Assembly: GCA_005884465.1 (NCBI GenBank)
Contig: VAZH01000016.1
Coordinates: 1 to 12,894 of the forward strand
Source: Alphaproteobacteria bacterium
Lineage (GTDB): Bacteria > Pseudomonadota > Alphaproteobacteria > Rhizobiales > Xanthobacteraceae
Direction of reading: 5' to 3'
DNA length: 12,894 nt
The first letter of the stretch is position 1; each line of letters opens with the position of its first letter. This document shows positions 1-7,670 of this stretch, piece after piece. Made by a program: the position numbers and the translations under genes. A model generated the notes under the pieces. That model did not search any database, had not been told where the DNA came from, and saw only the letters and a program-made list of their open reading frames with translations.

Positions 1-2
1 TT

Positions 3-800
3 CGTGACCAGACCGTGCTGGCCGCGCTCGCTGCGGGAGCCGCATTCCTTATCTTGTTCGCCGCGATCGAAGCCCGATCGCGCGAAGCAGCGATGATGCC
101 GCTGTCGCTGTACCGCTCGCGGAATTTTGCCGCAACCAACGCGCTGACGCTGCTCGTTTACTTCGCGCTTGGCGGCGCCCTGTATTATCTGCCGTTCGGC
201 CTGATCCGGCTCGGCGGCTATTCCGCGACCCAGGCCGGCGCGTCGCTCTTGCCGTTCGCGCTCATCATGGGCTTCGGCGCGTCCCTCGCGGGCGCCTTGT
301 CCGACCGTTTCGGGCCGCGGCTGTCGCTGACCGCCGGACCCATCATCGCCGCCAGCGGTTTGACCCTGCTCGCTTTGGTCGACTTCAGGGGGTCCTATTG
401 GACCGGCGTATTTCCCGCGATCTGCGTGCTCGCGATCGGCATGACCATCACCGTTCCGCCGCTGACGTCGACAGTGATGTCGTCCGTCGGCGAAGCCCGC
501 GCCGGCATCGCCTCGGGCATCAACAACGCCGTCGCCCGGGTGGCCGGTCTTTTCGCGGTCGCCGCGCTCGGCGCGGTGCTGTTCGCAAGCTTCTCACAGT
601 ATCTTGCCGCGCCGCCTGCGCACGCCAACGATGCATTGAATGCGGTATTGGCCGGACAGGCCGGCCTCGATCAGGACGCCATCGCCGCATTCGACCGGGC
701 GTTGCGCACGGTGACGCTGATAGCAGCGCTCTGCGCCGCGCTTGGCGGTGTCGTGGGCTGGCTGTGGATCCGCCCCATTGGCTCGGAAGCGACGCGCTGA
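3..800 (+). CDS. MFS efflux permease, DHA2 (EmrB/QacA-like) family, C-terminal part
   Basis: The reading frame is open from the left edge, so the true start lies outside the window; about 265 residues of the C-terminal half are visible. The product is an inner-membrane proton-coupled drug or solute exporter. It shows about seven hydrophobic stretches separated by short charged loops. One loop, LSDRFGPR (about residues 95-102 counted from position 15), is a typical MFS cytoplasmic loop motif. The stretch MTITVPPLTSTVM followed by GIASGINNAVARVAG is typical of the late helices of 14-TM DHA2 transporters. It ends with a short cytoplasmic tail, WIRPIGSEATR. The substrate cannot be told from this fragment. 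No hairpin terminator is evident in the 66 bp before the next gene. Confidence 0.88.
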   Translation, partial: RDQTVLAALAAGAAFLILFAAIEARSREAAMMPLSLYRSRNFAATNALTLLVYFALGGALYYLPFGLIRLGGYSATQAGASLLPFALIMGFGASLAGALSDRFGPRLSLTAGPIIAASGLTLLALVDFRGSYWTGVFPAICVLAIGMTITVPPLTSTVMSSVGEARAGIASGINNAVARVAGLFAVAALGAVLFASFSQYLAAPPAHANDALNAVLAGQAGLDQDAIAAFDRALRTVTLIAALCAALGGVVGWLWIRPIGSEATR

Positions 801-866
801 CACACGCCAGCGGACCACATTGGCCGCAGTCGCAAAGCCGGATATGATCCGTGTTCGGAGATAGCG

Positions 867-1142
867 ATGCATCAGACTGCGAATGTGCAATTTGAAGTCC
901 GATGGCGCGCCGTCCCGGAGGACGAAAGATCGCCGGCGCCGGCATGGTGGTGGGGTCCGGCGTTCGAGGTGCAAGGCGTGCAGCAACCGATGCCGGCCGA
1001 CTGGTGCGCAAATCTGAAATTGGCTGATGGCGCTACCTACGCCGATGGCGCGCAGATTTTCCTTGAATGCCTCGCCGATCAGACCTCGCTGACCTGGCCC
1101 GGCGATTTTCCGCGCAAGGCAAAACACTCAGATCCCGCGTAG
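867..1142 (+). CDS. Small hypothetical protein, 91 aa
   Basis: I do not recognise a family. The ATG at 867 is preceded by GGAG (857-860) at a good distance, which favours this start. The protein has no signal peptide or membrane segment. It is rich in Trp, Pro and Asp, with a PAWWWGP run near residue 30, and reads like a small soluble single-domain protein: QFEVRWRAVPEDERS at the N-terminus and a hydrophobic/acidic stretch, DGAQIFLECLADQTSLTWPGD, near the end. It lies 66 bp after the MFS gene on the same strand and could be co-transcribed with it. A longer overlapping frame on the opposite strand (594-1127) is Arg/Cys-rich and looks like a shadow. Conservation in related genomes would settle whether it is real. 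Confidence 0.55.
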   Translation: MHQTANVQFEVRWRAVPEDERSPAPAWWWGPAFEVQGVQQPMPADWCANLKLADGATYADGAQIFLECLADQTSLTWPGDFPRKAKHSDPA

Positions 1143-1283
1143 CGGAACTGTTACACGCGGCGGGGTGACGGCACCACGATTTCGACGTCTTGCCACTTGC
1201 TCTCACGCCACCGCTTTGAGACCATGCCGGCGACAACAAGCACGACCCGCCTCCCCGCGCGGGCTTTGAGCCGAGGAACCCCG

Positions 1284-2335
1284 ATGCCGATCGTGCAGGC
1301 CGACCGTCTCACGCGCATTGGCGCGGCGCTGCTCAAGGCCGCCGGCGCGTCGTACGAGGAAGCCAACGCCGTGGCGGTCGGCTGCGTCAATGCCAACCTC
1401 GCCGGCCATGACTCACACGGGGTGATCGCGATCCCGACCTATATCGACAGCCTCAAGGCCGGGCATATCGTTCCCGGCGCGAAGTGGACGATCGTGCGGG
1501 AATCGCCGACCACGACAGTCATCGACGGCCATTGGGGTTTTGGGTTTCACGTCAACGCCAAGGCGATGGGGCTCACGATCGAGAAGGCGAAGATCGCCAA
1601 CGTCGCGGCCTGCACGGTGTTTCGGCAAAGCCATGTCGGACGGCTCGCCGCCTATCCGATGATGGCAATGCGCGAAGGCATGATCGGGCTTGCCACCGCC
1701 GATTCCGGCCGTTCGCCAAAGCACGTCGCGCCGTTCGGCGGCCGCGAGGCGCGGCTCGGCACCAATCCGATTTCGATCGCGGTGCCGTCGGACTCGAGGC
1801 GCCGTTCTATCTGGACATGGCGACGTCGGCGGTCGCGGCTGGAAAGATCCAGCTCGCCGCCGCGCGCGGCGAAGAAATCCCGATCGGCTGGATCGTCGAC
1901 AGCGACGGACGGCAAACCACCGATCCCAGGCAATTCCGCAAAGGCGGCGCGCTGCTGCCGCTCGGCGGCACCGAAGGCTACAAGGGCTCTGGCCTGGCTG
2001 CGATGGTCGAGGTGCTGTGCGGGCTGCTCACCGGCTTGGGCTTCGGCGTCGAGCCGACGGGACGTCACAACGACGGATGCTTCATGGCGGTGTTCAACGT
2101 CGCCGCGTTCCGCCCCTTGAAGGACTTCAAGAAAGAAGTCGCCGAATTCGCGCGCTATCTCAAGGCGACGCCGCCGTCCGAAGGCTCATCCGGCGTGTTC
2201 TATCCGGGCGAGGTCGAATACATCCGGGAGCAACAACGCAAGATTTCGGGGATCGAGGTCGAGGACGCAACCTGGGACAGATTGCGCACGCTGGCAGGCG
2301 AATACGAACTGGCCACTGAGCTCGATCTCGCGTGA
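1284..2335 (+). pseudogene. Ldh_2-family (malate/L-lactate/ureidoglycolate) dehydrogenase, frameshifted
   Basis: This is an NAD(P)-dependent 2-hydroxyacid oxidoreductase of the LDH2/MDH2 (YlbC, AllD, ComC) family. The start at 1284 has GAGG at 1273-1276. The first 170 residues carry the family hallmarks: GHDSHGV (41-47), RQSHVGRLAAYP (about 114-125) and GTNPISIAVP (159-168). After IAVPSD the frame degenerates into Arg/Ser-rich nonsense, while the next frame resumes with LEAPFYLDMATSAVAAGKIQ and continues to the stop at 2335, ending with the expected EGYKGSGLAAMVEVL and GVFYPGE segments. Restoring one C in the gac-tcg context (1791-1796) makes a continuous protein of about 350 residues, the normal family length. 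As written the gene encodes a truncated enzyme. It is either a recent pseudogene or a base-calling error. It heads a cassette with the monooxygenase 31 bp downstream. Confidence 0.85.
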
Positions 2336-2366
2336 CATATCATCCGGCCGACACTGGGAGAGCAGC

Positions 2367-3734
2367 ATGACACGGCAAATGGTGATGGTTGGCTTCCTGC
2401 AGGCGCAGAATTGCACCAACCTGCCGAGCTCGTGGCGCCATCCGGAATCGCGCGACGACTCGATGTCGGCGGATTACTACCAGCAGATCGCCCGGATCCT
2501 CGAAGCCGGAAAATTCCACATGGCATTTTTCGACGATCGCCTGGCGATGCCGGACCGCTATGGCAACGATCACGCCCACACCGTCGAATATGGCATCCGC
2601 TGCGTGAAGATGGATCCGATCGTGGTGCTGACCACGATGGGAATGGTGACCGACAAACTTGGCCTCGCCTCGACCTGCTCGACCACCTATTACGAACCGT
2701 TCGATGTCGCGCGCCGTTTCGCTACCCTCGATCTGATGAGCGGCGGCCGCGCCGCCTGGAACGTGGTGACATCAGTTAATGACGGCGAGGCGCTCAATAT
2801 GGGCAAGGACGCGCATCTCGAGCATGACCTGCGTTACGATCGCGCCGACGAATTCATGGAAGTGGTGCTCGGCCACTGGGATTCCTGGGAAGACGGCTCG
2901 CTCTTGATCGACAAGAAGAGCGGCCGCTTTGCCGATCCGACCAAGGTCAAGCGTCTCGACCACAAGGGGCAATTCTTCAAGTCGCGCGGACCGTTCACGG
3001 TGCCGCGCTCGCAGCAGGGCCACCCCGTCATTATCCAGGCCGGCGCCAGCGGCCGCGGCCAGCGTTTTGCCGGCCGATGGGGCGAAGTCATCTTCACCGC
3101 GGCGCGCAATCTGGCCGGCGCCAAGCAGGGCTATGACGCCATCAGGAACGAGGCCGCGAAGGCGGGCCGCGATCCCGACCAGATGTTTCTCTGCAATCTC
3201 GTCACCCCGGTATCCGGCGCGAGCAAGTCCGAGGCCGAGGACAAGATGGCGGTGATCGAAAAGCTGCCGCTGGAAATCGATGCGCTGTCGCTATTGTCGG
3301 AGGGACTGAACTTTGATTTCGCCTCCAAGGGCATCGATGAGCCGCTGACCACGGATGAACTTCAGGGCATGCAGGGGATGCTCGGCATTCGCGACGGCGT
3401 GCTCAGGACCTCGGGCAAGACCAATCCGAGCGCGCGCGATTTCATTGGCTTTTCCGGCCGCGGCCAGACGGCGGACGCGATCGTCGGCGGGCCTAAGGAG
3501 ATCGCGGACAGGCTGGAGGAGATGTTCGTCAATCGCGGCTGCGACGGTTTTGTCATTGCGGCGACCTATGTGCCGGGGTCTTACGCCGACTTCGTCCGCC
3601 ACATCGTTCCGGAGCTGCAGCGCCGCGGTCTGTTCCACAGCGAATACGCCGGCAAGACCTTGCGGGAGAATCTGGGGCTGCCGCGCCCGGCCGCCGGCGC
3701 ATGGAAGACGTCGCCGCGGATCGCGGCCGAATAA
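2367..3734 (+). CDS. NtaA/SnaA/DszA-type FMNH2-dependent monooxygenase (LLM class)
   Basis: A 455-residue flavin-dependent oxygenase with a luciferase-like TIM barrel. Family members use reduced FMN from a separate reductase to oxygenate sulfur, nitrogen or carbonyl compounds (nitrilotriacetate, dibenzothiophene sulfone, long-chain alkanes). A GGGAG Shine-Dalgarno ends at 2360, six bases before the ATG. The diagnostic segment at residues 105-136 reads STTYYEPFDVARRFATLD then LMSGGRAAWNVVTS, the NtaA/DszA signature. HPVIIQAGASGRGQRFAG near residue 217 matches the family's phosphate-binding region, and the C-terminus has GCDGFVIAA. Length is normal (430-460). No dedicated flavin reductase gene is in the window, so it would need a reductase encoded elsewhere. 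It lies between the dehydrogenase and the FAH-family gene with short spacers, so one mRNA is likely. The substrate is unknown. Confidence 0.92.
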   Translation: MTRQMVMVGFLQAQNCTNLPSSWRHPESRDDSMSADYYQQIARILEAGKFHMAFFDDRLAMPDRYGNDHAHTVEYGIRCVKMDPIVVLTTMGMVTDKLGLASTCSTTYYEPFDVARRFATLDLMSGGRAAWNVVTSVNDGEALNMGKDAHLEHDLRYDRADEFMEVVLGHWDSWEDGSLLIDKKSGRFADPTKVKRLDHKGQFFKSRGPFTVPRSQQGHPVIIQAGASGRGQRFAGRWGEVIFTAARNLAGAKQGYDAIRNEAAKAGRDPDQMFLCNLVTPVSGASKSEAEDKMAVIEKLPLEIDALSLLSEGLNFDFASKGIDEPLTTDELQGMQGMLGIRDGVLRTSGKTNPSARDFIGFSGRGQTADAIVGGPKEIADRLEEMFVNRGCDGFVIAATYVPGSYADFVRHIVPELQRRGLFHSEYAGKTLRENLGLPRPAAGAWKTSPRIAAE

Positions 3735-3746
3735 AAAGGATAGAGC

Positions 3747-4538
3747 ATGCGCTGGCTGAAGTTCACCGCGGATGGAAGGACCTCCTGGGGGATCGTGGAG
3801 AACGACCGCGTGATCGCGATCAACGGCGAACCCTTCGGCGAATGGCAGCGCACGCCGCGCACGCATTCGCTGGCCGACGTCAAAATCGAATTGCCGCTGA
3901 TGCCGCGTTGCGTCGGCCTGAATTACCTCAAGCATCTCAAGGAAGCCGCCGACAAGCGCGGCGAGGTGCCCAACGTGCCTGACCGGCCCGAGATCGGCTA
4001 TCGCGCGCAAAACGCGCTGATCGCACACGACGAAGACGTGGTGATTCCGGCAACCGCCACCGAAAAAATCCACTACGAGGGTGAGCTGGTCGTCGTTATC
4101 GGCAAAAAGGCAAAGCACTTGACCGAGGCCGACGCGATGGGTTGCGTATTCGGCTACACCGTCGGCAACGACGTCAGCGAGCGCACCTGGCAGAAGGCCG
4201 ACCGCGGCCTGTGGCGGGCCAAGAATGCCGATACTTTCAAGCCGATGGGACCCTGGATCGAGACCGACGTCGACCTCGACAGCATGGAGACCATCGTCCG
4301 GGTAAACGGCAAGGAGAGCAATCGCTTCCGCACCAACGAGATGATCTTCGGCATCAAACCGTTCATCGTCGAATTGACAAAATATTTTACGCTGTGGCCG
4401 GGCGACGTGATCTGGATGGGGACCGACGGTGCCTCGCCCGACCTCAGAGACGGTGACGTCGTCGAGATCGAAATCACCGGCATCGGCACCCTGCGCAATC
4501 GGTTTATCAAAGAGACGGCGCCGGGAAGCCGCGTATGA
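3747..4538 (+). CDS. Fumarylacetoacetate hydrolase (FAH) family protein
   Basis: A 263-residue enzyme of the FAH superfamily, whose members hydrolyse, decarboxylate or isomerise 2-oxo or 1,3-dicarbonyl acids with a divalent metal in ring-cleavage pathways. Visible landmarks are GLNYLKHLKE (57-66), with the catalytic-type His/Glu pair; the metal-ligand stretch HYEGELVVVIGK (109-120, Glu111 and Glu113); GNDVSER (140-146, Asp142); and FKPMGPW (164-170), with the usual active-site Lys. WPGDVIWMGT then GDVVEIEITGIGTLRN is the standard C-terminal end. AAGGA lies in the 12-bp gap from the monooxygenase stop, showing tight coupling. It probably processes a dicarbonyl or enol intermediate produced by the upstream oxidoreductases, but the exact reaction cannot be assigned from sequence alone. 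Confidence 0.93.
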   Translation: MRWLKFTADGRTSWGIVENDRVIAINGEPFGEWQRTPRTHSLADVKIELPLMPRCVGLNYLKHLKEAADKRGEVPNVPDRPEIGYRAQNALIAHDEDVVIPATATEKIHYEGELVVVIGKKAKHLTEADAMGCVFGYTVGNDVSERTWQKADRGLWRAKNADTFKPMGPWIETDVDLDSMETIVRVNGKESNRFRTNEMIFGIKPFIVELTKYFTLWPGDVIWMGTDGASPDLRDGDVVEIEITGIGTLRNRFIKETAPGSRV

Positions 4539-4588
4539 GCCGCCGAGGTACTGAAGTCGCCAAGGCCGGCAATATCAAGATCGAGTAA
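4535..4588 (+). other. Possible 17-codon ORF overlapping the FAH stop (ATGA)
   Basis: An ATG at 4535 overlaps the TGA of the FAH-family gene in an ATGA arrangement typical of translational coupling. It opens a frame of 17 codons (MSRRGTEVAKAGNIKIE) ending at the TAA at 4586-4588, six bases before a strong hairpin. It could be a tiny coupled peptide, the leftover ends of a deleted downstream gene, or chance. The peptide is polar, with no recognisable motif. The ATGA overlap and the position directly before the terminator-like stem are the only arguments for it. Confidence 0.15.
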
Positions 4589-4593
4589 TGAAG

Positions 4594-4621
4594 CCGCGCC
4601 GGTCGGGCGAGACCGGCGCGG
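4594..4621 (+). terminator. Hairpin after the catabolic cassette
   Basis: A perfect 11-bp GC-rich inverted repeat (4594-4604 CCGCGCCGGTC and 4611-4621 GACCGGCGCGG) with a 6-base loop GGGCGA lies 55 bp after the FAH stop. There is no T-run, only TCGTTATT further on. It is probably the 3' end or RNA-stabilising structure of the dehydrogenase-monooxygenase-FAH transcript rather than a canonical intrinsic terminator. Confidence 0.6.
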
Positions 4622-4818
4622 GCACGACGGTCGTTATTCCGCGGTGTGTCCGATACTGCGGCGCATGAGTCCGGAGGTGGCACTTTGGGACTTAGCTCGA
4701 TGCGTCACGGCGCCTGCCGCGCATATCGGCGGGCATTTCACGATTGCGGGAAAGAAACCCCTCGCCGTTCACGCAAAATGGATTGGACGCCGCGGCCAGC
4801 GCGGCGCCAAACTGCAGC

Positions 4819-4998
4819 ATGGGTCAGTCAAATTCACCTGAGCGATGCGAGCGTTGCGGCGGCTTGATGGTGCTGGTGATGCCGGTTGACGGTAAAGCGC
4901 CGGGGGCGCTTCGGTGCCTGGAGTGCGATCGGATCGATCCGCTGCTCCTGCCATCGATTACAGCATGGCTTGACGGCGAGCTTCGTCCTCCAAAATAG
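4819..4998 (+). CDS. Small zinc-ribbon-like protein with two CxxC pairs, 59 aa
   Basis: The predicted protein has a CERCGG knuckle near residue 10 and CLEC near residue 33, spaced by about 20 residues, the pattern of a small zinc ribbon. The C-terminal tail, DPLLLPSITAWLDGELRPPK, resembles small proteins I recall as common in Bradyrhizobium (from memory, not searched). The role is unknown. The ATG at 4819 gives MGQSNSPERCERCGG. An in-frame ATG at 4744 would add 25 residues of low-complexity sequence and is less likely. The ribosome binding site before 4819 is weak. The gene lies alone between the cassette hairpin and a convergent minus-strand gene. The roughly 200 bp upstream (4622-4818) hold no convincing gene and may contain its promoter. 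Confidence 0.68.
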   Translation: MGQSNSPERCERCGGLMVLVMPVDGKAPGALRCLECDRIDPLLLPSITAWLDGELRPPK

Positions 4999-5043
4999 TC
5001 GGACGTCCCAGTTTTCCGCGACCAGCAGGCTCTCAATCGCGGC

Positions 5044-5060
5044 CTGCCGCTCGGCGGCAG
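5044..5060. terminator. Short hairpin between convergent genes
   Basis: CTGCCGC (5044-5050), loop TCG, GCGGCAG (5054-5060) is a perfect 7-bp stem in the 63-bp gap between the zinc-ribbon gene and the acyltransferase. It sits one base after the acyltransferase stop on the minus strand. No T-tract follows on either strand, so termination is plausible but unproven. Confidence 0.4.
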
Positions 5061-5061
5061 C

Positions 5062-6191
5062 TCAGATCATCCGCGCCACGCCGGGGATTTTTCGCAGCAT
5101 CGAGGTGAGCCCCCAGCTCAGCGAAAGCGTGCCGGCGAACACGATCGCAAACTTGATGACCGCCGGAAACGAAAAGTCATAGATGGCATATTGCAGCCAG
5201 ACGATGAAGATGTAGTGCAAGAGATATATGCCGTAGGCCGAGGCTCGCATCGCATCGAGCAGGCGCGAGCCGGATCCGGTGAAGCGCAGGAAAATCGCCA
5301 GTACCGTGAACGCCATTGCGGCGCTGTAGGCCGCAAAGGCGAGGCCGTAACTTGTTCGCCACAGCAGCGGCGGCGTATCGAAATCCGCCACCCAGTTGTG
5401 GTGGGCGTAGACCAGGACGAGGATCGCGAGGTAGAACGCAGAGGCAAAGGCGAGCCAGACCGGCCAGCGTCTTGCGACTTCGCCGTCCACGGCGAGCAGG
5501 CCAAGCTTCAGGCTTACCGCTCCGACCCCGATGCCGGCAAAGAAGTACGCGGGGTAAAGCAGGATACGGCTGGTCTGGATCGGAAGGGGAAACCGGCCCG
5601 GCTCCAGCCAGCTGGTGTCGCCGAATACCAGGTGCATCGGCAGATAGGCCGTGATCGAGACGGTCAGAAATATGCCGAAGGCCGTCAGCGGCCGCTTGCG
5701 GGCGGCAAAAATCAGCTGGCTGAGGGCCGGGAGGACACGAGGCGCCATCGACCAAACCGCGGCGGCAATCAGGTCGAGCGCCAGCAGCACCCACAGAAAC
5801 CAGGCCGGACCCGAAGGCCATGGTCCGACGCTGAGCGTGCGCCACCAGAAGTGCAGGAAGTTGAAATCCGTCGTTCCCGCCAAGTGATAGCGCAGGAATG
5901 TTGGATAATAGGCGATCGGCATCAGCACGAAGATCGAGATCAAAAACGGCACGCCCAATCGCCAGGCACGGTTGCCCAGGAAGTTTCCGGTTCCCCTGCG
6001 CGCCAAGCTGTCACGAACGAACAATCCAGAAATGAAAAACATGCAGGCCATGAAGAAGCTGTCATTGAACAGCACGACCAGATCGAATCCGAGCCAGCGC
6101 ATCCTATCGCCATTGCCGAAATAAGTGTAATTGACGACAGAGTGGTGCAGGTGCGCGCGCGGTCCAGCGGAACGATGCGTTTCGTTGCCAT
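5062..6191 (-). pseudogene. Acyltransferase-3 family membrane protein, N-terminal frameshift
   Basis: An integral-membrane O-acyltransferase related to OafA/OpgC, which transfers acyl groups to surface or periplasmic glycans. The long frame (from an internal ATG at 6102, 346 residues) has about ten hydrophobic segments plus FFISGLFVRDSLARRG and AWRLGVPFLI, typical of the family. The real N-terminus lies upstream in two frames. ATG 6191 reads MATKRIVPLDRART, the usual LDRxR start of this family. From about 6150 the other frame reads LHHSVVNYTYFGNGDRM straight into the long frame. Members normally have several hydrophobic residues between the LDRxR motif and the HHS motif; here they are missing, so a small deletion of length 1 modulo 3 at about 6149-6152 explains both the gap and the shift. 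The catalytic-type HH pair is therefore out of frame with the start. It follows the serine hydrolase gene by 35 bp. Confidence 0.8.
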
Positions 6192-6226
6192 CACAGTCCG
6201 ACCGTCGCTATCGGGTTTCCGCAGCA

Positions 6227-7489
6227 TCACATCTCAAACGCGTCGTAGATGATCTTCTTCAGTGTTACCTGAACGTGCATGCGCCCGGATGGCGAGTTTT
6301 CCATGACAACGAAAAACATGTCCTGGGCACGGTCGATCACGATATAGGCCCCGGTGGCGCCGTCCCATTTGATCTCGCCGAGCGAGCCCGGCGGCGGCGG
6401 CACCGCGTTGCCGGGATCGGTGCGGATGCCGAAACCATAGCCAAATCCGAAACCGTCGCCGGGAAAATAGAAATAGTTGCGCGCGACGCCAGACCCTGGC
6501 CCGATATGGTCCGTTGTCATCGCGGCGAAGATCGCGGGGCTGAGATAGGTTTTGCCGTCCAGCGTCCCGCTATTGAGCAACATCTGTCCATAGCGCGCGA
6601 AATCGGAGATGGTCGAAACCATGCCGCCGCCGCCGGATTCCCAGCGCGTCACGTCAAGCGAGTTTCGTTCGACATGGCGGTCCTTGGCCAGCGGCTGGGC
6701 GTAGCGCGTCCGCTCGACTGGATCGGTCAGGAAGAATTTTGTCGTGGTCATACCGAGCGGATCGAGCAGATTCGTCTTCTCGAATTCGGAAAGTGATTGG
6801 CCCGAGGCGACCTCGATCACGCGGCCGAGAACGTCGGTCGAATGGCCGTAATCCCACAGCGTGCGCGGCTGCTCGGCCAGCGGCACCTTCGCCAGCCTTT
6901 CTGCAAATTCGGCATTGTCGAAATCGCCGAGATAAATCCCGTCATAGGCAGCCTTGACCAATCCTTCGCCATAGAAGCCGTAGGTGATGCCGGACGTGTG
7001 CAGCAGCAAATCCTCTATATTGATGGGCCGGCGCAGCGGCACCAGGTCGAGCGCCGGCCGGCCGGAATCGTCTTTCCTCTCGACACCGACCTTCACGCCG
7101 GCAAAGGGTGGTATGTACTTGCTGACGGGATCATCCAGCGCGATTTTGCCGCGGTCGACCAGCATCATCGCCGCCACGCTGGTAATGGTCTTGGTGACCG
7201 AATGGATCGGGAAGATCGCATCCGCCGTCATCGGCGTTCCCTTCTCGAGGTCACGCTTTCCGAAGCATTTGAAGTAAACGGGCTTACCGTGGCGCTGGAT
7301 CAGAACGACGGCGCCGGGAATGTTGCCGGAGGCGATTTCGCCATTGATAAAATCGTCGATGGCTGAAAGCTTTTCCCGCGACAGCACCGCGTGTGCTGGC
7401 GGCCCAAGCGGGGCGGCCGAGACGGTGGCGACCGTTGCGGCAAACAAAGCGACCCAAAGGCTTAATGATGCGAAGTTTTGCGGAAACAT
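6227..7489 (-). CDS. Secreted serine hydrolase, beta-lactamase/EstB (class C-like) family
   Basis: A 420-residue exported serine hydrolase of the beta-lactamase-related family (Pfam Beta-lactamase; esterases, D-aminopeptidases and DD-peptidase-like enzymes). Start chosen at 7489: it begins directly with a signal peptide (hydrophobic LSLWVALFAATVATVSA, likely cut near residue 25), and AGGT lies just upstream; an in-frame ATG at 7546 adds a polar stretch before the signal. The catalytic motif SVTK is at 97-100, followed by the helix TITSVAAMML. LLLHTSG is at 161-167. The second motif is YGHS (Tyr214), where class C enzymes have YxN. The third motif is WDGATG (375-380), in place of KTG, as in many esterase-like members. 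True beta-lactamase activity is therefore unlikely; the substrate is unknown. It is first in a two-gene unit with the acyltransferase. Confidence 0.88.
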   Translation of the reverse strand: MFPQNFASLSLWVALFAATVATVSAAPLGPPAHAVLSREKLSAIDDFINGEIASGNIPGAVVLIQRHGKPVYFKCFGKRDLEKGTPMTADAIFPIHSVTKTITSVAAMMLVDRGKIALDDPVSKYIPPFAGVKVGVERKDDSGRPALDLVPLRRPINIEDLLLHTSGITYGFYGEGLVKAAYDGIYLGDFDNAEFAERLAKVPLAEQPRTLWDYGHSTDVLGRVIEVASGQSLSEFEKTNLLDPLGMTTTKFFLTDPVERTRYAQPLAKDRHVERNSLDVTRWESGGGGMVSTISDFARYGQMLLNSGTLDGKTYLSPAIFAAMTTDHIGPGSGVARNYFYFPGDGFGFGYGFGIRTDPGNAVPPPPGSLGEIKWDGATGAYIVIDRAQDMFFVVMENSPSGRMHVQVTLKKIIYDAFEM

Positions 7490-7670
7490 GCGTTGACCTG
7501 GCGGGTAATACGTACTGGTGCAACGGAGGTTATTGCATTGCTGCAATCCGATCCAGATAATGCGGCCGGGGCGTCCCGCGTTATATTCGCGCGGCGCTCG
7601 GCAATACCGCCATTACAGGGATGTGGGGCTTTTGCCATGTCCGAGAGGATTGATTCGAAGGAGGACGGTC
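7490..7670. promoter_or_regulatory. Divergent promoter region of the hydrolase and AhpD-like genes
   Basis: This 181-bp gap separates two divergently transcribed genes, so both promoters should lie here. I see no convincing -35/-10 pair. A 6-bp inverted repeat, ATTGCA (7532-7537) and TGCAAT (7542-7547) around TTGC, could be a regulator site. The only firm signal is the Shine-Dalgarno listed separately. Confidence 0.4.
7658..7664 (+). promoter_or_regulatory. Ribosome binding site AAGGAGG
   Basis: A perfect anti-16S match AAGGAGG lies six bases before the ATG at 7671. It fixes that start over an upstream in-frame ATG at 7518, which would add 51 unlikely residues. Confidence 0.88.

Noticed and set aside
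1785..1800. Programmed ribosomal frameshift in the dehydrogenase
   Set aside because: No slippery heptamer or downstream pseudoknot is apparent, and this family is not known to use recoding.
4644..4841. 65-codon ORF upstream of the zinc-ribbon gene
   Set aside because: No ribosome binding site or recognisable motif, and it overlaps other short frames in the same gap; chance is the simpler explanation.
5191..6252. 353-codon plus-strand ORF
   Set aside because: Antisense to the acyltransferase; its Arg/Gln/Glu-rich product is the usual reverse-strand shadow of a hydrophobic membrane protein.
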